64,000 nt of DNA from an uncultured Afifella sp. (GCA_947259045.1 CAMYKZ010000004.1:62001-126000); one strand, 5' to 3'; counted from the first letter of the stretch, positions 17,117 through 26,835 are shown. Notes: a model not told the origin generated them from the letters alone. A program made the numbers and translations.

Positions 17117-17968
17117 TCAATGCCGTTCCGCCAGTGCCGCGAGGACAAAGCTGCGCAACTCCTCGTCAATGTCCGGCATCACGCCGAACCATTTTCGGAA
17201 ACCCGGCGCTGCCTGATGAAGCAGCATGCCGAGCCCGTCGACATGGGTCAGGCCGGCCTGCGCAGCACCGGCGAGAAACGGCGTGATCAGCGGCACATAA
17301 ACGATATCGGTGGCGATTGCCGTGGCCTGGGCGGACGACCAGTCAAGCGCAAGCGGCGCGGCGCCGGCCAGGCCAGCCGATGTCGTATTGACGATCAGAT
17401 CGGCGCCGGCAAGAAAAGTATCCGCCCGGTCGAGAGGCGCTGCCGACAATTGCGCCGGTTCGCCGGCGAACCAGCCGAGCAGCGCCGTTGCGCGCTCCAG
17501 CGTACGGTTGGCAATGACGATGCGGTCGAAACCGCGGTCGGCAAGACCGGCGATGACGGCGCGGGCAGCGCCGCCTGCACCGATGATCAGCGCCGTTTTT
17601 CCATCGTCCCAGCCTGAAGCTCTCTCATCGAGATTGGCGACAAAACCATGCACATCGGTGTTATCGGCAGCCAGTTCGCCGTCTTCAAGCCACAGCGTAT
17701 TGGCGGCTCCGAGGCGGCGGGCAAGGTCGCTGACCTTGCCGGCTATGCGGCATGCCGTCTCCTTGTGCGGAACCGTGACATTGGCGCCGGCCAGGCCGTG
17801 TTCGCAAAAATGCTGCAGATAGGCGCCGATATCGTCCGGAGCCACAGGCAGGAGATCATAAGTGCCTTCAAGGCGATGCCGTTGCAGCCAGTGGCGATGG
17901 ATGAGCGGCGACAGGGAATGTTCGACCGGCCAGCCGATGACACCGGCTTTTGGGGCAGATCGGGTCAT
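17117..17968 (-). CDS. aroE: Shikimate dehydrogenase
   Basis: Encodes 283 residues from the ATG at 17968; that ATG overlaps the maf stop in an ATGA. Substrate-binding motifs SLSPLIHRHWLQ and ANVTVPHKE (with the catalytic lysine) are followed by the NADP-binding GAGGAARAVIAGL and NRTLERA, and the C-terminal GMLLHQAAPGFRKWFG. It reduces 3-dehydroshikimate to shikimate with NADPH in the aromatic amino acid pathway. The open frame extends 84 codons upstream through maf in another frame and that part is discarded. Confidence 0.97.
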   Translation of the reverse strand: MTRSAPKAGVIGWPVEHSLSPLIHRHWLQRHRLEGTYDLLPVAPDDIGAYLQHFCEHGLAGANVTVPHKETACRIAGKVSDLARRLGAANTLWLEDGELAADNTDVHGFVANLDERASGWDDGKTALIIGAGGAARAVIAGLADRGFDRIVIANRTLERATALLGWFAGEPAQLSAAPLDRADTFLAGADLIVNTTSAGLAGAAPLALDWSSAQATAIATDIVYVPLITPFLAGAAQAGLTHVDGLGMLLHQAAPGFRKWFGVMPDIDEELRSFVLAALAERH

Positions 17969-18501
17969 GCACGCACTCCGTTGGCAAAACCGCGAGCTTC
18001 GCCGTTCTGCCGCATCCAGGTGAGAAACGGTAACAGCGGGAAACCGAGAATGGCAAAATAGTCGCCGTCGATCCGGTCGAACAGTTGAATGCCGGGACCT
18101 TCGATCTGGTAGGCGCCGACACTGGAAAGGGCGATATCGCCGACGCTGGCGAGATATTGTCCGATTTCGGCCGGTGTGAGATCGCGCATCGTCAGACTGA
18201 CGGTCTCCATATGGCTCCACAGGCTTTCGCCGTCGCGCGCGACCGGTTTGTTCAGGCGTTTGCCGTCAAGATCGAGGATCTGGTCTGCGCCTACCGTCAA
18301 TGTGCCCGGATGGCGATGCGAAACCGTGTCGGCCTTGACCATTGCCAGCGCCAGCGCCAGGTCTTCGGGTGACGTTCCCGCATCCGCCAGTGGCTGCTCG
18401 GCGGCGCGCTCATCAATATCGGCCGGATCGGTTTCAAACTGCAGGCCGGCATTCTTGAGAACCATTCGGCGGGCGGGACTTGCAGAGGCGAGAATGAACA
18501 T
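17965..18501 (-). CDS. maf: Maf-like nucleotide pyrophosphatase
   Basis: Encodes 178 residues from the ATG at 18501 (MFILASASPARR), the standard Maf start; upstream frame is ignored. The ASASPARR phosphate-binding loop, the VGADQILDLDGKRLNKP segment and the SSVGAYQIEGPGIQLFDRIDGDYFAILGFPL end identify the family. Maf proteins hydrolyse modified or canonical nucleoside triphosphates and so clean the nucleotide pool. First gene of the maf-aroE-coaE overlapping unit, 34 bases after ppsR. Its length (178) is slightly shorter than the usual 190-200. Confidence 0.94.
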   Translation of the reverse strand: MFILASASPARRMVLKNAGLQFETDPADIDERAAEQPLADAGTSPEDLALALAMVKADTVSHRHPGTLTVGADQILDLDGKRLNKPVARDGESLWSHMETVSLTMRDLTPAEIGQYLASVGDIALSSVGAYQIEGPGIQLFDRIDGDYFAILGFPLLPFLTWMRQNGEARGFANGVRA

Positions 18502-18535
18502 GATCTGGGGCTCCGATCCGGGATCTGCGAAACAA

Positions 18536-19384
18536 TCAGTCGGTTGACTGAATGGTCTGGATCTTCTGGCGGTGTTCGGCAAGCAGGCCAAGGACTGCAG
18601 CGGCTGTCTCCTCGATTGACCGCCGGGTCACATCGATCACCGGCCAGCCCTGGCGGGCGCAAAGCTTGCGGCTTGTGGAAATTTCCTCAGCCACCGCAAT
18701 CCGGTCGACATAGGCTGCCGACCGGTCTTCCGAGCTCAGACCGAGAACGCGGTGCTGGCGCACCTGGACGATGCGGTCGGCGCTGGCGATCAGGCCGACG
18801 ATCAGCGCCTTGCGGGATTTCAGCAGGCCGGCCGGCGTGTCCATGCCCGGGATCAGCGGCACATTGGCGGTCTTGACGCCGCGGTTGGCGAGATAGATCG
18901 ATGTCGGCGTTTTCGACGTCCGGCTGATGCCGACCAGAACCAGATCGGCATCGTCGACATTATCCGGCAATTGGCCGTCATCGTGCGCCATGGAAAAATT
19001 AAGTGCGTCGATGCGCTGGAAGTAGTCCGCATCGAGCACGTGCTGGGCGCCGACCCGGCCGGCGGAGCGGGTGCCGAGATAGGCCTGGAACGCGGTCAGG
19101 ACCGGTTCGAGGACCGACACGGTCGGCACGCTCAGGTCGCGGCATTTTTCATCGAAATAATCTCCAAGATCCGGATCGACGAGCGTGTAGAGCACGATGC
19201 CCGGAGCGGCCTCGATATCACGGACGATCTGGTCGAGCTGTGCCTTTGTGCGAATCAGCGAATGGACATGCTCGATGGCGTGGGTGGAAATATATTGCGC
19301 CGCCGCCGCCCGGGCCACGTTGAGCAGGGTTTCGCCGGTCGCGTCGGATACCAGGTGGAGATGGAAATGGCGTGTGCGGGGCAT
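18536..19384 (-). CDS. ppsR: PEP synthase/PPDK regulatory protein (DUF299)
   Basis: Encodes 282 residues. The DUF299 signature is complete: [14 protein letters not shown] at the N-terminus, the P-loop [11 protein letters not shown] at about residues 152-162, and [22 protein letters not shown]. Family members are both kinase (ADP-dependent) and phosphorylase of a threonine on PEP synthase or pyruvate phosphate dikinase. Its location is informative: I believe this is the family of Rickettsia RP001, the gene bordering the origin in alphaproteobacteria, and here too it reads away from the hemE side. Neither target enzyme is in the window. Confidence 0.94.
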   Translation of the reverse strand: MPRTRHFHLHLVSDATGETLLNVARAAAAQYISTHAIEHVHSLIRTKAQLDQIVRDIEAAPGIVLYTLVDPDLGDYFDEKCRDLSVPTVSVLEPVLTAFQAYLGTRSAGRVGAQHVLDADYFQRIDALNFSMAHDDGQLPDNVDDADLVLVGISRTSKTPTSIYLANRGVKTANVPLIPGMDTPAGLLKSRKALIVGLIASADRIVQVRQHRVLGLSSEDRSAAYVDRIAVAEEISTSRKLCARQGWPVIDVTRRSIEETAAAVLGLLAEHRQKIQTIQSTD

Positions 19385-19419
19385 CTGGTTTCCTGATTGA
19401 ATTATTCTGGCAACTTGGC

Positions 19420-19461
19420 CCCGAATATCCTGTTGGTGCGCCCGAATAACCTGTTGGTGCG
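19420..19461. repeat. 21-bp tandem repeat at the ppsR edge of oriC
   Basis: Two units of 21 bases (19420-19440 and 19441-19461), both starting cccgaata and ending ctgttggtgcg, differ at one base. They lie 36 to 77 bases upstream of the ppsR start. They may be part of the origin or of the ppsR promoter; no known protein site is recognised. Confidence 0.85.
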
Positions 19462-19519
19462 ACTGTGAAGCAATGGGGATAATCCCGGAAGATCGGCGGC
19501 ACGTGGAATCTTGTTGCGC

Positions 19520-19528
19520 TTTTTCACA
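19520..19528 (+). promoter_or_regulatory. DnaA box
   Basis: tttttcaca matches the relaxed consensus TTWTNCACA at every position. Confidence 0.6.
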
Positions 19529-19620
19529 TATTGATCAACAGGCAGAGCAAACGGGACAAACCGCAGTGAGGTTTTCCTCTGCATGTCAATAAAGTGATTT
19601 TATCCAATATTGTCCCATGA

Positions 19621-19629
19621 TTATGCACA
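19621..19629 (+). promoter_or_regulatory. DnaA box
   Basis: ttatgcaca matches the strict consensus TTATNCACA at every position, at the edge of the most AT-rich part of the gap. Confidence 0.8.
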
Positions 19630-19805
19630 GGATAGCCTGTCGTAATATTCTGGAATATAAATGTTATTTCATTTTGCCGCCGTGTGTGGATGATCGCATG
19701 TCGCCGTTGGCGGGACAATCGGGCGCAGCGGAAATTCAACGGGATTGATTGTGGAGTATTATGAATCCCCCTAATCCACCGACAAACAGAAACAAAAGAA
19801 TAGAT

Positions 19806-19820
19806 TTAAGACTCTATTAA
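19806..19820 (+). promoter_or_regulatory. CtrA binding site in oriC
   Basis: TTAA-N7-TTAA matches the full CtrA box perfectly (ttaagactctattaa). A GANTC site (gactc, 19810-19814) lies inside it and another follows at 19822. It is 26 bases upstream of the hemE start. In Caulobacter, CtrA bound at the origin blocks initiation; the same role, or control of hemE, is inferred. Confidence 0.8.
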
Positions 19821-19845
19821 GGATTCAGAATTGGGAAAAAGTGCG

Positions 19846-20865
19846 ATGGGGAAAATGCGGCAGGTTCTGGCTGGAGAAACGATTGCCGTGCCGCCGATCT
19901 GGATCATGCGCCAGGCCGGCCGGTATCTTCCTGAATATCGCAAAGTCCGCAAACAGGCCGGTTCGTTTCTCGACCTGTGTTACAATCCGGAACTGGCGTC
20001 GGAAGTGACGCTGCAGCCGATCCGCCGGTTCGATTTCGATGCCGCAATCCTGTTTTCCGATATTCTGGTGATACCGGATGCGCTGGGCCAGCAGGTTGAT
20101 TTCGAAGAAGGCCGGGGCCCTGTCCTTGGACCGCTCGATCTTGAATCTTTGGACAAAGCCGCCGTGCGCTCGCATCTGGCGCCGGTCTTTGAAACCGTGA
20201 CGCGGGTCCGCGCGGGCCTGGCCGGTGACAAGGCGCTGCTCGGCTTCTGCGGCGCTCCCTGGACGGTTGCGACCTACATGATCGCCGGTCACGGCACGCC
20301 CGACCAGGGTCCGGCGCGGCGATCGGCACTTGGCGATCCCGACCGGTTTCAGGTCCTGATCGACCTTCTGGTCGATGCGTCGGTTGATTATCTGCTGGGG
20401 CAGCTTGAGGCCGGAGCGGATGCGGTGCAGATTTTTGATACCTGGGCCGGAATTCTTGATGAAGAGCAGTTTCAACGCTGGGCGGTCGATCCGGTCCGGC
20501 GGATTGTCGATCGGCTGCGCGCGGTCCGGCCGCAGACGCCGGTGATCGCTTTTGCCAAGGGCGCCGGGGTCAGGATCGGCGATTATGCGACGGCCACCGG
20601 TGCGAATTGCGTCGGCGTCGACTGGTCGGTGCCGCCGGCCATGGCGTGTGACCTTGTCGACGATTCGATTGCCATCCAGGGCAATATGGATCCGATGCGG
20701 CTGATCGTCGGCGGCGAGGCGCTTGACCGGGGCGTGGACCGCGTGCTGGAGGCCTTTGCCGGCCGGCCGCATATCTTCAATCTCGGTCATGGCATCACGC
20801 CCGACACGCCGATTGAACATGTTGAACGGCTTGTCGCCAGGGTTCGCGGCCGGGAGGGAAACTGA
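19846..20865 (+). CDS. hemE: Uroporphyrinogen decarboxylase
   Basis: Encodes 339 residues, normal length. The active-site N-terminus [17 protein letters not shown] is intact, with [33 protein letters not shown] and the C-terminal [12 protein letters not shown]. It decarboxylates uroporphyrinogen III to coproporphyrinogen III in haem synthesis. The ATG at 19846 is preferred; a TTG at 19831 and an ATG at 19855 are in frame. The gene starts directly beside the predicted origin and its TGA overlaps the hemJ ATG by one base, so hemE-hemJ form an operon. Confidence 0.97.
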   Translation: MGKMRQVLAGETIAVPPIWIMRQAGRYLPEYRKVRKQAGSFLDLCYNPELASEVTLQPIRRFDFDAAILFSDILVIPDALGQQVDFEEGRGPVLGPLDLESLDKAAVRSHLAPVFETVTRVRAGLAGDKALLGFCGAPWTVATYMIAGHGTPDQGPARRSALGDPDRFQVLIDLLVDASVDYLLGQLEAGADAVQIFDTWAGILDEEQFQRWAVDPVRRIVDRLRAVRPQTPVIAFAKGAGVRIGDYATATGANCVGVDWSVPPAMACDLVDDSIAIQGNMDPMRLIVGGEALDRGVDRVLEAFAGRPHIFNLGHGITPDTPIEHVERLVARVRGREGN

Positions 20866-21284
20866 TGCTTTGGGTAAAGGTCTTGCATGTCATTTCCGTC
20901 ATCGCATGGATGGCGGCCCTGCTCTACCTGCCGCGGCTTCTGGTCTATCACGCCGATGCGGCTGCAGGCTCTGAAAGTTCTGAAATCTTCAAGGTGATGG
21001 AACGCCGGCTGTTGAAGGCGATTGCCACGCCGGCGATGCTGGCAACCTGGATATTCGGCATCTGGGTGGCCTCGCTGCAGGATGTCTGGGCCGAGGGCTG
21101 GTTGATTGTGAAACTGGCCCTTGTGGTTCTGCTTTCGGCATTCCATATGGCGCTTGCGAAATGGGTCAGATTGTTTGCCTCCGACGCAAATGAGCGGCCT
21201 GCCCGGTTTTTCCGGATCGCAAACGAGGTACCGACAGTGATCATGATTGCCGCGGTTATCCTCGTTATCATCAAACCATTCTAG
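20865..21284 (+). CDS. hemJ: Protoporphyrinogen oxidase HemJ
   Basis: Encodes 139 residues with four hydrophobic helices (VLHVISVIAWMAALLYLPRLLVYH, ATPAMLATWIFGIWVA, WLIVKLALVVLLSAFHMAL, VPTVIMIAAVILVII). Conserved family residues are visible: the His in KVLHVISVIAWMA, the LPRL segment and the lysine/His in VKLALVVLLSAFH. HemJ is the membrane enzyme that oxidises protoporphyrinogen IX to protoporphyrin IX where HemG and HemY are lacking. It corresponds to the gene I associate with RP883 in the conserved origin-linked cluster with hemE. Confidence 0.93.
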   Translation: MLWVKVLHVISVIAWMAALLYLPRLLVYHADAAAGSESSEIFKVMERRLLKAIATPAMLATWIFGIWVASLQDVWAEGWLIVKLALVVLLSAFHMALAKWVRLFASDANERPARFFRIANEVPTVIMIAAVILVIIKPF

Positions 21285-21507
21285 ATTCCGCCGATTGGTG
21301 CTTGAGAATCGATACGATGCCGGTTAATGAGATGATGTTCGGTATTGAACGCATGTCATGAATACCTTTGATAAAGCCTTTCCGGTTAGAATCTGCCGCC
21401 GGTTGGACTGAACCGATTGTAATCTCCTGTGAGCAGCGGGCCATTCTGGTGCGCATGTGTTCAATCTCCTCAAACCATTCCCCCTTTTTTCCCACCCGGG
21501 TTATTCA

Positions 21508-22773
21508 ATGCGTGAAATGAAACTCAAGGACTTGAAGGAAAAGTCCCCCACCGAGCTTCTGGCTTTTGCCGAGGAGCATGATGTGGAAAACGCGAGCACC
21601 CTGCGCAAGCAGGAGCTGATGTTCGCGATCCTGAAACAATTGGCTGACGAGGACATCGACATTATCGGTGAGGGCGTCGTCGAGGTGCTTCAGGACGGGT
21701 TCGGTTTCCTTCGCTCGCCTGATGTGAACTATCTGCCGGGTCCGGACGATATTTATGTTTCGCCGTCCCAGATCAGGCGGTTTTCGCTGAGAACCGGCGA
21801 TACGGTCGAAGGGCAGATCCGCAGCCCGAAAGACGGCGAGCGGTACTTCGCCCTGCTCAAGGTCAATACCATCAATTTCGAAGATCCGGAGGCCGCCAGG
21901 CACAAGGTTCATTTCGACAATCTGACGCCGCTCTATCCCGATGAGCGCTTCAAGATGGAAGTCGATGATCCGGCGGTGAAGGACATGTCTTCGCGGGTCA
22001 TCGATCTGGTCGCACCGCTCGGCAAGGGCCAGCGCGGCCTGATCGTGGCGCCGCCGAGGACCGGTAAAACGGTGCTGCTGCAGAATATTGCCAAGGCGAT
22101 CGCGACTAACCATCCGGAATGTTATCTGATCGTGCTGTTGATCGATGAACGGCCGGAAGAAGTGACCGACATGCAGCGCACGGTAAGCGGCGAAGTCGTG
22201 TCGTCGACCTTCGACGAGCCGGCGGTGCGCCATGTTGCAGTCGCGGAAATGGTGATCGAAAAGGCCAAGCGCCTTGTCGAGCATGGCCGCGATGTCGTGA
22301 TCCTGCTGGATTCCATCACCAGGCTCGGGCGCGCCTACAACACCGTTGTGCCCTCGTCGGGCAAGGTTCTGACCGGTGGTGTCGATGCCAATGCTCTGCA
22401 GCGGCCAAAGCGGTTCTTCGGTGCGGCGCGCAACATCGAAGAGGGCGGGTCGCTGACGATCATTTCCACCGCCCTGATCGATACCGGCAGCCGGATGGAC
22501 GAAGTGATTTTTGAAGAATTCAAGGGCACCGGCAACTCCGAAATCGTGCTCGACCGCAAGATCGCCGACAAGCGCGTCTACCCGTCAATCGATATTCTCA
22601 AATCCGGCACCCGCAAGGAAGAGCTGCTTGTCGCCAAGGGCGATCTGCAGAAAATCTTCGTGCTCAGGCGGATCCTGTCTTCGATGGGTGTTGTCGATGC
22701 GATCGAATTCCTGCTCGATCGTCTGAAGCAGACCAAGACGAATTCGGATTTCTTCGATTCCATGAACCAGTAA
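21508..22773 (+). CDS. rho: Transcription termination factor Rho
   Basis: Encodes 421 residues from the ATG at 21508 ([17 protein letters not shown]); 17 upstream codons are open but not Rho-like. N-terminal helix bundle, then the cold-shock-like RNA-binding domain ([16 protein letters not shown]), Walker [12 protein letters not shown], Walker [17 protein letters not shown] and the R-loop region [22 protein letters not shown]. Rho is a hexameric helicase that ends transcription. The 223-base leader from hemJ contains no gene. Rho often controls its own leader, but no specific signal was identified here. Confidence 0.98.
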   Translation: MREMKLKDLKEKSPTELLAFAEEHDVENASTLRKQELMFAILKQLADEDIDIIGEGVVEVLQDGFGFLRSPDVNYLPGPDDIYVSPSQIRRFSLRTGDTVEGQIRSPKDGERYFALLKVNTINFEDPEAARHKVHFDNLTPLYPDERFKMEVDDPAVKDMSSRVIDLVAPLGKGQRGLIVAPPRTGKTVLLQNIAKAIATNHPECYLIVLLIDERPEEVTDMQRTVSGEVVSSTFDEPAVRHVAVAEMVIEKAKRLVEHGRDVVILLDSITRLGRAYNTVVPSSGKVLTGGVDANALQRPKRFFGAARNIEEGGSLTIISTALIDTGSRMDEVIFEEFKGTGNSEIVLDRKIADKRVYPSIDILKSGTRKEELLVAKGDLQKIFVLRRILSSMGVVDAIEFLLDRLKQTKTNSDFFDSMNQ

Positions 22774-22885
22774 AGTCCACCGATTAGGCAGCCGAGAGTG
22801 GTATAAACGGGCGTATCACTATGCGAATGTTCTTGTATTGTTCTATTGGCGGCTACCCCTTCGATAAAACAACGGTAACCCTTGT

Positions 22886-24925
22886 TCAACCCGGTTTAGC
22901 GATGCCACGACGGGTGTCGTTGAGCAGTGCTTTTGCGTCTTCCAGGTTATTGACCGGCGCACGGCAGCTGGCCGCTTCGCAAAGATAGAGACGCTGGACG
23001 CCATCGTCCGTGCCGGCGGGAACCGGTTTGGGCGGATTCCCGTTGCCGCTGTCCTGGATGAATAACATTGCCGGATCGGTTTCGCTCAGGATCAGGTTTT
23101 TCAGACCGGTATCGAGGTGGGAATCTGGGCCGGTCGACAGATAGGCGAGGCGCCCGCGCATCATGCTGTCGAAGCCGCTCTGCAGGCTGGCGCTGCCGAT
23201 GACATCCTTGCTGATCAGGTCGGCCTGTGCGCCCAATATGGCCTCCGCCGTTGCCCGGTAGTGCCCTGTGCCGGTCAACATGAAGAGCGGCATGGCGACC
23301 TGTACGAGAATGCCTGCCGCCGCCGGCATGGCTTCATCGTGAACTGACACGGGCCGGACGATCAGATCGGTATCGGCCGGCGTCAGATAAACCGTTCCGG
23401 AATCGGTATAGTCGTCGGCGGCCTGGCTGAACCAATCCTCAGCCTGTTGCAGATAGTCCGACGCGTTGGTCGCCGCGTGCAGGGCAATCGCCGCCCGGAT
23501 CATTTGTGCGTAATCGGTTGCAAGGCCCGTTGCCGTGATGCGGCCATCACACCAGGCATGGCAGAGCCGGCCGGATTGTTGCATCGATCCGGTGATGAAA
23601 TGGAACGCCTTCTGTGCTGCTTCAAGATAACATTGCTGTCCGGTGATTTCGAAGGCCCGGGTCAGAGCGGTAATCGTGACGCCGTTCCAGTCGGCCAGGA
23701 CTTTTTCATCGCGGGCGGGCTGCGACCGCTTGTTGCGGACATCGAGAAGCCTGGCCCGCAAGGATCGAAGGCGATCCTCCGTCGCGGTTTCGGCGTAAAC
23801 CGGCTGGCCGGGAACAAGGCGGTTCAGGATCGATTTGCCGTCCCAGTTTCCGCTGTCGGTTACGTCATAATGTTCGCAGAAGAATTGTGAATCCGGGCCA
23901 AGCACATGATCCACCTCCGGCTTTGTCCAGACATAGGTCAGGCCTTCTTCGTGTCCGGTATCGGCATCGAGGCTTGCGGCGAAACCGCCGCCCGGCAATT
24001 GCATGCCGCGGATCAGCCAGTCTGCGGTCTCGGTCATCCGGTCGTGCAGGAGATTACCGCCGGCATTCGGTTGATGCAGGGCGATCAGCCACAGCAACTG
24101 GCCATTGTCGGAAAGCATTTTCTCAAAGTGCGGCACCAGCCATTTTTCGTCGACGGAGTAGCGGGCGAAACCGCCGGCCAGATGATCATAGATTCCGCCG
24201 CTGCAGAGCCCGGTGAGGGTGGTCATGACGGCGTCTTGAAAACGGTTGTCGCGATCATTGCGGACGGCGGCCCGCGACAATAGTTCAAGCACCGGCGACA
24301 TGGGGAATTTCGGCGCGCCGCGAATGCCGCCTTTGTCGTGATCCCAGATCGACAACAGCCATTCCGCCGATCGATCGAGGATGGCTTTGTCCGGCAGCGA
24401 GCCGTTGCCACCGACGGTGCCGCCGGTCTGGCTGAGGTGGTCAACCAGCGCTTTGCGATTTGTTGCAATTGTTTCGTCGCCGCGCTGCCAGGCGGCGGAT
24501 ATGCTCTCCAGCAATTGCGGAAAACCCGGCCGGCCCCAGCGTGGTTCGGGCGGGAAATAGGTGCCGCCCCAGAACGGTTCGCCGTCGGGGCTGATGAACA
24601 TGGTCAGCGGCCAGCCGCCCTGTTCGCCCATCGCGTGCAGCGCCTTCATGTAGATCTGGTCGATGTCTGGCCGCTCTTCGCGATCGACCTTGATGTTGAC
24701 GAAGCGATCGTTCAATAAAGCGGCGATCGCCGGGTCGCTGAAACTTTCCCCGGCCATGACATGGCACCAGTGGCAGGCGGCGTAACCGATGGACAAATGG
24801 ACCGGCACGTTTCGCGCCTCGGCTTCCGCGAAGGCGTTTGCAGACCAAGGCCACCAGTGAACGGGATTTTCGGCATGCTGACGCAGATAGGGGCTGGCGG
24901 TGTCTCCAAGTCGGTTGCGGCTCAT
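22886..24925 (-). CDS. Thioredoxin-domain protein, DUF255 (YyaL family)
   Basis: Encodes 679 residues from the ATG at 24925 ([24 protein letters not shown]), the standard start. The N-terminal thioredoxin-like domain has the ACHWCHVM motif with the CxxC pair and [16 protein letters not shown]. The remaining 500 residues form an (alpha/alpha)6 barrel resembling N-acylglucosamine 2-epimerases and glycosidases ([37 protein letters not shown]). The family is widespread, related to human SPATA20, and its reaction is unknown. It is the only minus-strand gene between oriC and parB and is divergent from mnmE. Confidence 0.93.
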   Translation of the reverse strand: MSRNRLGDTASPYLRQHAENPVHWWPWSANAFAEAEARNVPVHLSIGYAACHWCHVMAGESFSDPAIAALLNDRFVNIKVDREERPDIDQIYMKALHAMGEQGGWPLTMFISPDGEPFWGGTYFPPEPRWGRPGFPQLLESISAAWQRGDETIATNRKALVDHLSQTGGTVGGNGSLPDKAILDRSAEWLLSIWDHDKGGIRGAPKFPMSPVLELLSRAAVRNDRDNRFQDAVMTTLTGLCSGGIYDHLAGGFARYSVDEKWLVPHFEKMLSDNGQLLWLIALHQPNAGGNLLHDRMTETADWLIRGMQLPGGGFAASLDADTGHEEGLTYVWTKPEVDHVLGPDSQFFCEHYDVTDSGNWDGKSILNRLVPGQPVYAETATEDRLRSLRARLLDVRNKRSQPARDEKVLADWNGVTITALTRAFEITGQQCYLEAAQKAFHFITGSMQQSGRLCHAWCDGRITATGLATDYAQMIRAAIALHAATNASDYLQQAEDWFSQAADDYTDSGTVYLTPADTDLIVRPVSVHDEAMPAAAGILVQVAMPLFMLTGTGHYRATAEAILGAQADLISKDVIGSASLQSGFDSMMRGRLAYLSTGPDSHLDTGLKNLILSETDPAMLFIQDSGNGNPPKPVPAGTDDGVQRLYLCEAASCRAPVNNLEDAKALLNDTRRGIAKPG

Positions 24926-24973
24926 CGGCTTTCCCAGGATGTTATCGGCCTGCGGGCAGAGGTAGAATAGCAG

Positions 24974-26284
24974 ATGGATACGATTTGTGCGCTGTCCAGT
25001 GGCGCGCCGCCAAGCGGCGTTGCGGTGATCCGGATTTCCGGCCCGGCCGCGCGCGATTGCGTGACAGTAATTTCCGGCGAACCGGGTCCGCCGCGCAAGG
25101 CGGGCCTGAGGACATTGCGCGATCCGGAGACCGGCGATGTTCTCGATCAGGGCCTTGTCCTGTGGCTGCCGGGACCGGCCAGTTTTACCGGCGAGGATTG
25201 TGCCGAGTTCCACTGCCACGGCAGCCGCGCCGTCGTCCAGGCGGTCATCAATGCGCTGACGAAACGGTCAGATGTCAGGTTGGCGGAGGCGGGTGAATTT
25301 TCCCGCCGGGCGTTTGACAATGGCAAGCTCGATCTGACCGAACTGGAAGGCCTAGCCGATCTGATCCAGGCGGAAACGGAGGTGCAGCGCAAGCAGGCGG
25401 TTCAGCTCGCCCAGGGCCATATGCGTCTCGCTTTGGATCTGTGGCGCGACCGGCTGATCGATCTGCGTGCGGCGATCGAAGCGCGACTGGATTTTTCCGA
25501 AGAGGACGACGTCAATGTCGATCTGCCACTGGAATTCTTTGACCAGGTGTCGTCGATCCGCAACGAGGTTGCGTCCGCGCTCGGCACGTTCGGTGTGGCG
25601 GAAAGGGTGCGCAGCGGGTTGCGGGTTGCGATCATCGGCGCACCGAATGCCGGCAAGTCGACCTTGCTCAACCGACTGGCCAAACGCGATGTGGCGATCG
25701 TGACGGATGAGGCCGGCACGACCCGGGATGTGCTTGAAGTGCCGATGGATCTCGACGGGTATCCGGTGGTGCTTTTTGACACGGCCGGTTTGCGTGAGAC
25801 CGACAGCGTTGTCGAACGCGAGGGCATCCGGCGGGCCAGGCTCGCGGCGGAGCAGGCGGATCTGGTGTTATGGTTGCGCGACGGCAGTGGGCCTGTGGAC
25901 GAACCTGCGCCGATCGGATCGGTGCCGCTCTTGCAGGTCGCGACGAAGTGCGACCTGGCCGAGACAGAGCCTTCAGACGATGCGCTTCAGATTTCGGCAA
26001 AGACGGGCGAGGGTCTTGATGAATTGTTGCTGCGGCTGAAAACAGCTGCGGCTGAAACCATGACCAGCGATGCGGCATGGCTCGTGACGCGCGCCCGTCA
26101 GGCCGATGCACTGCGCTCGGTGGTGGCGAGCCTGAATGATGCGGCGGATAAGCCGGACCGGCCTCTTGAAATGATTGCCGAGGATCTTCGTGCAGCGACC
26201 GACGGTATTGGCCGGGTGAGCGGGCGAATCGATGTGGAGGATGTGCTCGACCGGCTGTTCGGGGAGTTCTGTATCGGCAAATGA
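24974..26284 (+). CDS. mnmE: tRNA modification GTPase MnmE
   Basis: Encodes 436 residues. N-terminal tetrahydrofolate-binding domain ([26 protein letters not shown]), helical domain, G domain with [12 protein letters not shown], the DEAGTTRD switch and [10 protein letters not shown], and the C-terminal FCIGK ending (Cys-x-Gly-Lys) needed for modification. MnmE with MnmG makes 5-carboxymethylaminomethyl uridine at the wobble position of certain tRNAs. The stop codon is immediately followed by a parS site. Some positions in the G domain are shorter than in E. coli (454 residues), as usual in this class. Confidence 0.97.
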   Translation: MDTICALSSGAPPSGVAVIRISGPAARDCVTVISGEPGPPRKAGLRTLRDPETGDVLDQGLVLWLPGPASFTGEDCAEFHCHGSRAVVQAVINALTKRSDVRLAEAGEFSRRAFDNGKLDLTELEGLADLIQAETEVQRKQAVQLAQGHMRLALDLWRDRLIDLRAAIEARLDFSEEDDVNVDLPLEFFDQVSSIRNEVASALGTFGVAERVRSGLRVAIIGAPNAGKSTLLNRLAKRDVAIVTDEAGTTRDVLEVPMDLDGYPVVLFDTAGLRETDSVVEREGIRRARLAAEQADLVLWLRDGSGPVDEPAPIGSVPLLQVATKCDLAETEPSDDALQISAKTGEGLDELLLRLKTAAAETMTSDAAWLVTRARQADALRSVVASLNDAADKPDRPLEMIAEDLRAATDGIGRVSGRIDVEDVLDRLFGEFCIGK

Positions 26285-26300
26285 TGTTTCACGTGAAACA
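26285..26300. other. parS site 1
   Basis: tgtttcacgtgaaaca, a perfect 16-bp palindrome identical to the consensus parS bound by ParB. It directly abuts the mnmE stop codon. Confidence 0.97.
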
Positions 26301-26354
26301 ATGCCGGCGGATTTTTTGCTTCGCAGCGGTTTCGATCGTCCTGCAATCCGATTA

Positions 26355-26370
26355 GGTTTCACGTGAAACA
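26355..26370. other. parS site 2
   Basis: ggtttcacgtgaaaca, 15 of 16 bases of the consensus with the 14-bp core gtttcacgtgaaac intact. It lies between mnmE and the DUF1801 gene, 24 bases before the latter's ATG. Confidence 0.93.
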
Positions 26371-26393
26371 TCTCAAGGACCGCCGACAGAACA

Positions 26394-26819
26394 ATGACGC
26401 CGTTTAACGACGATGCCGTGGAATCCGTTTTTCAATCCTATCCGCAGGCTGTGCGCAAATGTCTGCTCGCGGTCCGGGAACTGATTTTTGCAACCGCAAG
26501 AGACACGCCGGGCGTGGGGACGATCGTCGAATGCCTGAAATGGGGCCAGCCGTCCTACCTGACGACAGCGCCGAAATCCGGCAGTACGATCCGGATCGAC
26601 GCAGTCAGAAATGATTCGTCGAAATCCGGGATGTATTTTCATTGCCGGACCAGTCTGGTCTCGACTTTCCGCGATATCTACGGGGACCGGCTGACCTTCC
26701 AGGGCAACCGCGCGCTGGTGATGTCCTGCGACGATTCGATCCCTGAGAATGAACTGAGGCATTGCATAGCTCTGGCGCTGACCTATCACCTGATGAAAGC
26801 GGATATTGCCGGCAAATGA
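26394..26819 (+). CDS. DUF1801 domain protein (YdhG-like)
   Basis: Encodes 141 residues. Segments FQSYPQAVRKCLLAVRELIFATARDTPGVGTIVECLKWGQPSY and the later FRDIYGDRLTFQGNRALVM match the DUF1801 family, a small single-domain fold of unknown function. It sits between mnmE and mnmG, which in many relatives are nearly adjacent. The gene is bracketed by parS sites, and the last codons and stop plus parS are repeated exactly at the end of mnmE. This suggests a late insertion at parS. Base composition does not differ visibly from its neighbours. Confidence 0.88.
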   Translation: MTPFNDDAVESVFQSYPQAVRKCLLAVRELIFATARDTPGVGTIVECLKWGQPSYLTTAPKSGSTIRIDAVRNDSSKSGMYFHCRTSLVSTFRDIYGDRLTFQGNRALVMSCDDSIPENELRHCIALALTYHLMKADIAGK

Positions 26820-26835
26820 TGTTTCACGTGAAACA
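26820..26835. other. parS site 3
   Basis: tgtttcacgtgaaaca, perfect 16-bp parS, directly abutting the stop codon of the DUF1801 gene. Together with 10 bases before it, it is identical to the mnmE-end copy (26 bases in total). Confidence 0.97.

Larger units (their letters stand above)
19385..19845. other. Predicted chromosomal replication origin (oriC)
   Basis: Gene-free, AT-rich region of 461 bases between divergent ppsR and hemE, the place of the origin in Caulobacter and Rickettsia. It contains DnaA-box matches ttatgcaca (19621-19629, perfect) and tttttcaca (19520-19528, perfect to TTWTNCACA), and one-mismatch boxes on the other strand at 19474-19482 and 19685-19693. Four GANTC methylation sites start at 19506, 19763, 19810 and 19822. 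A full CtrA box lies at 19806-19820. The most AT-rich part is about 19580-19680. Activity as an origin is inferred from synteny and these motifs. Confidence 0.85.
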
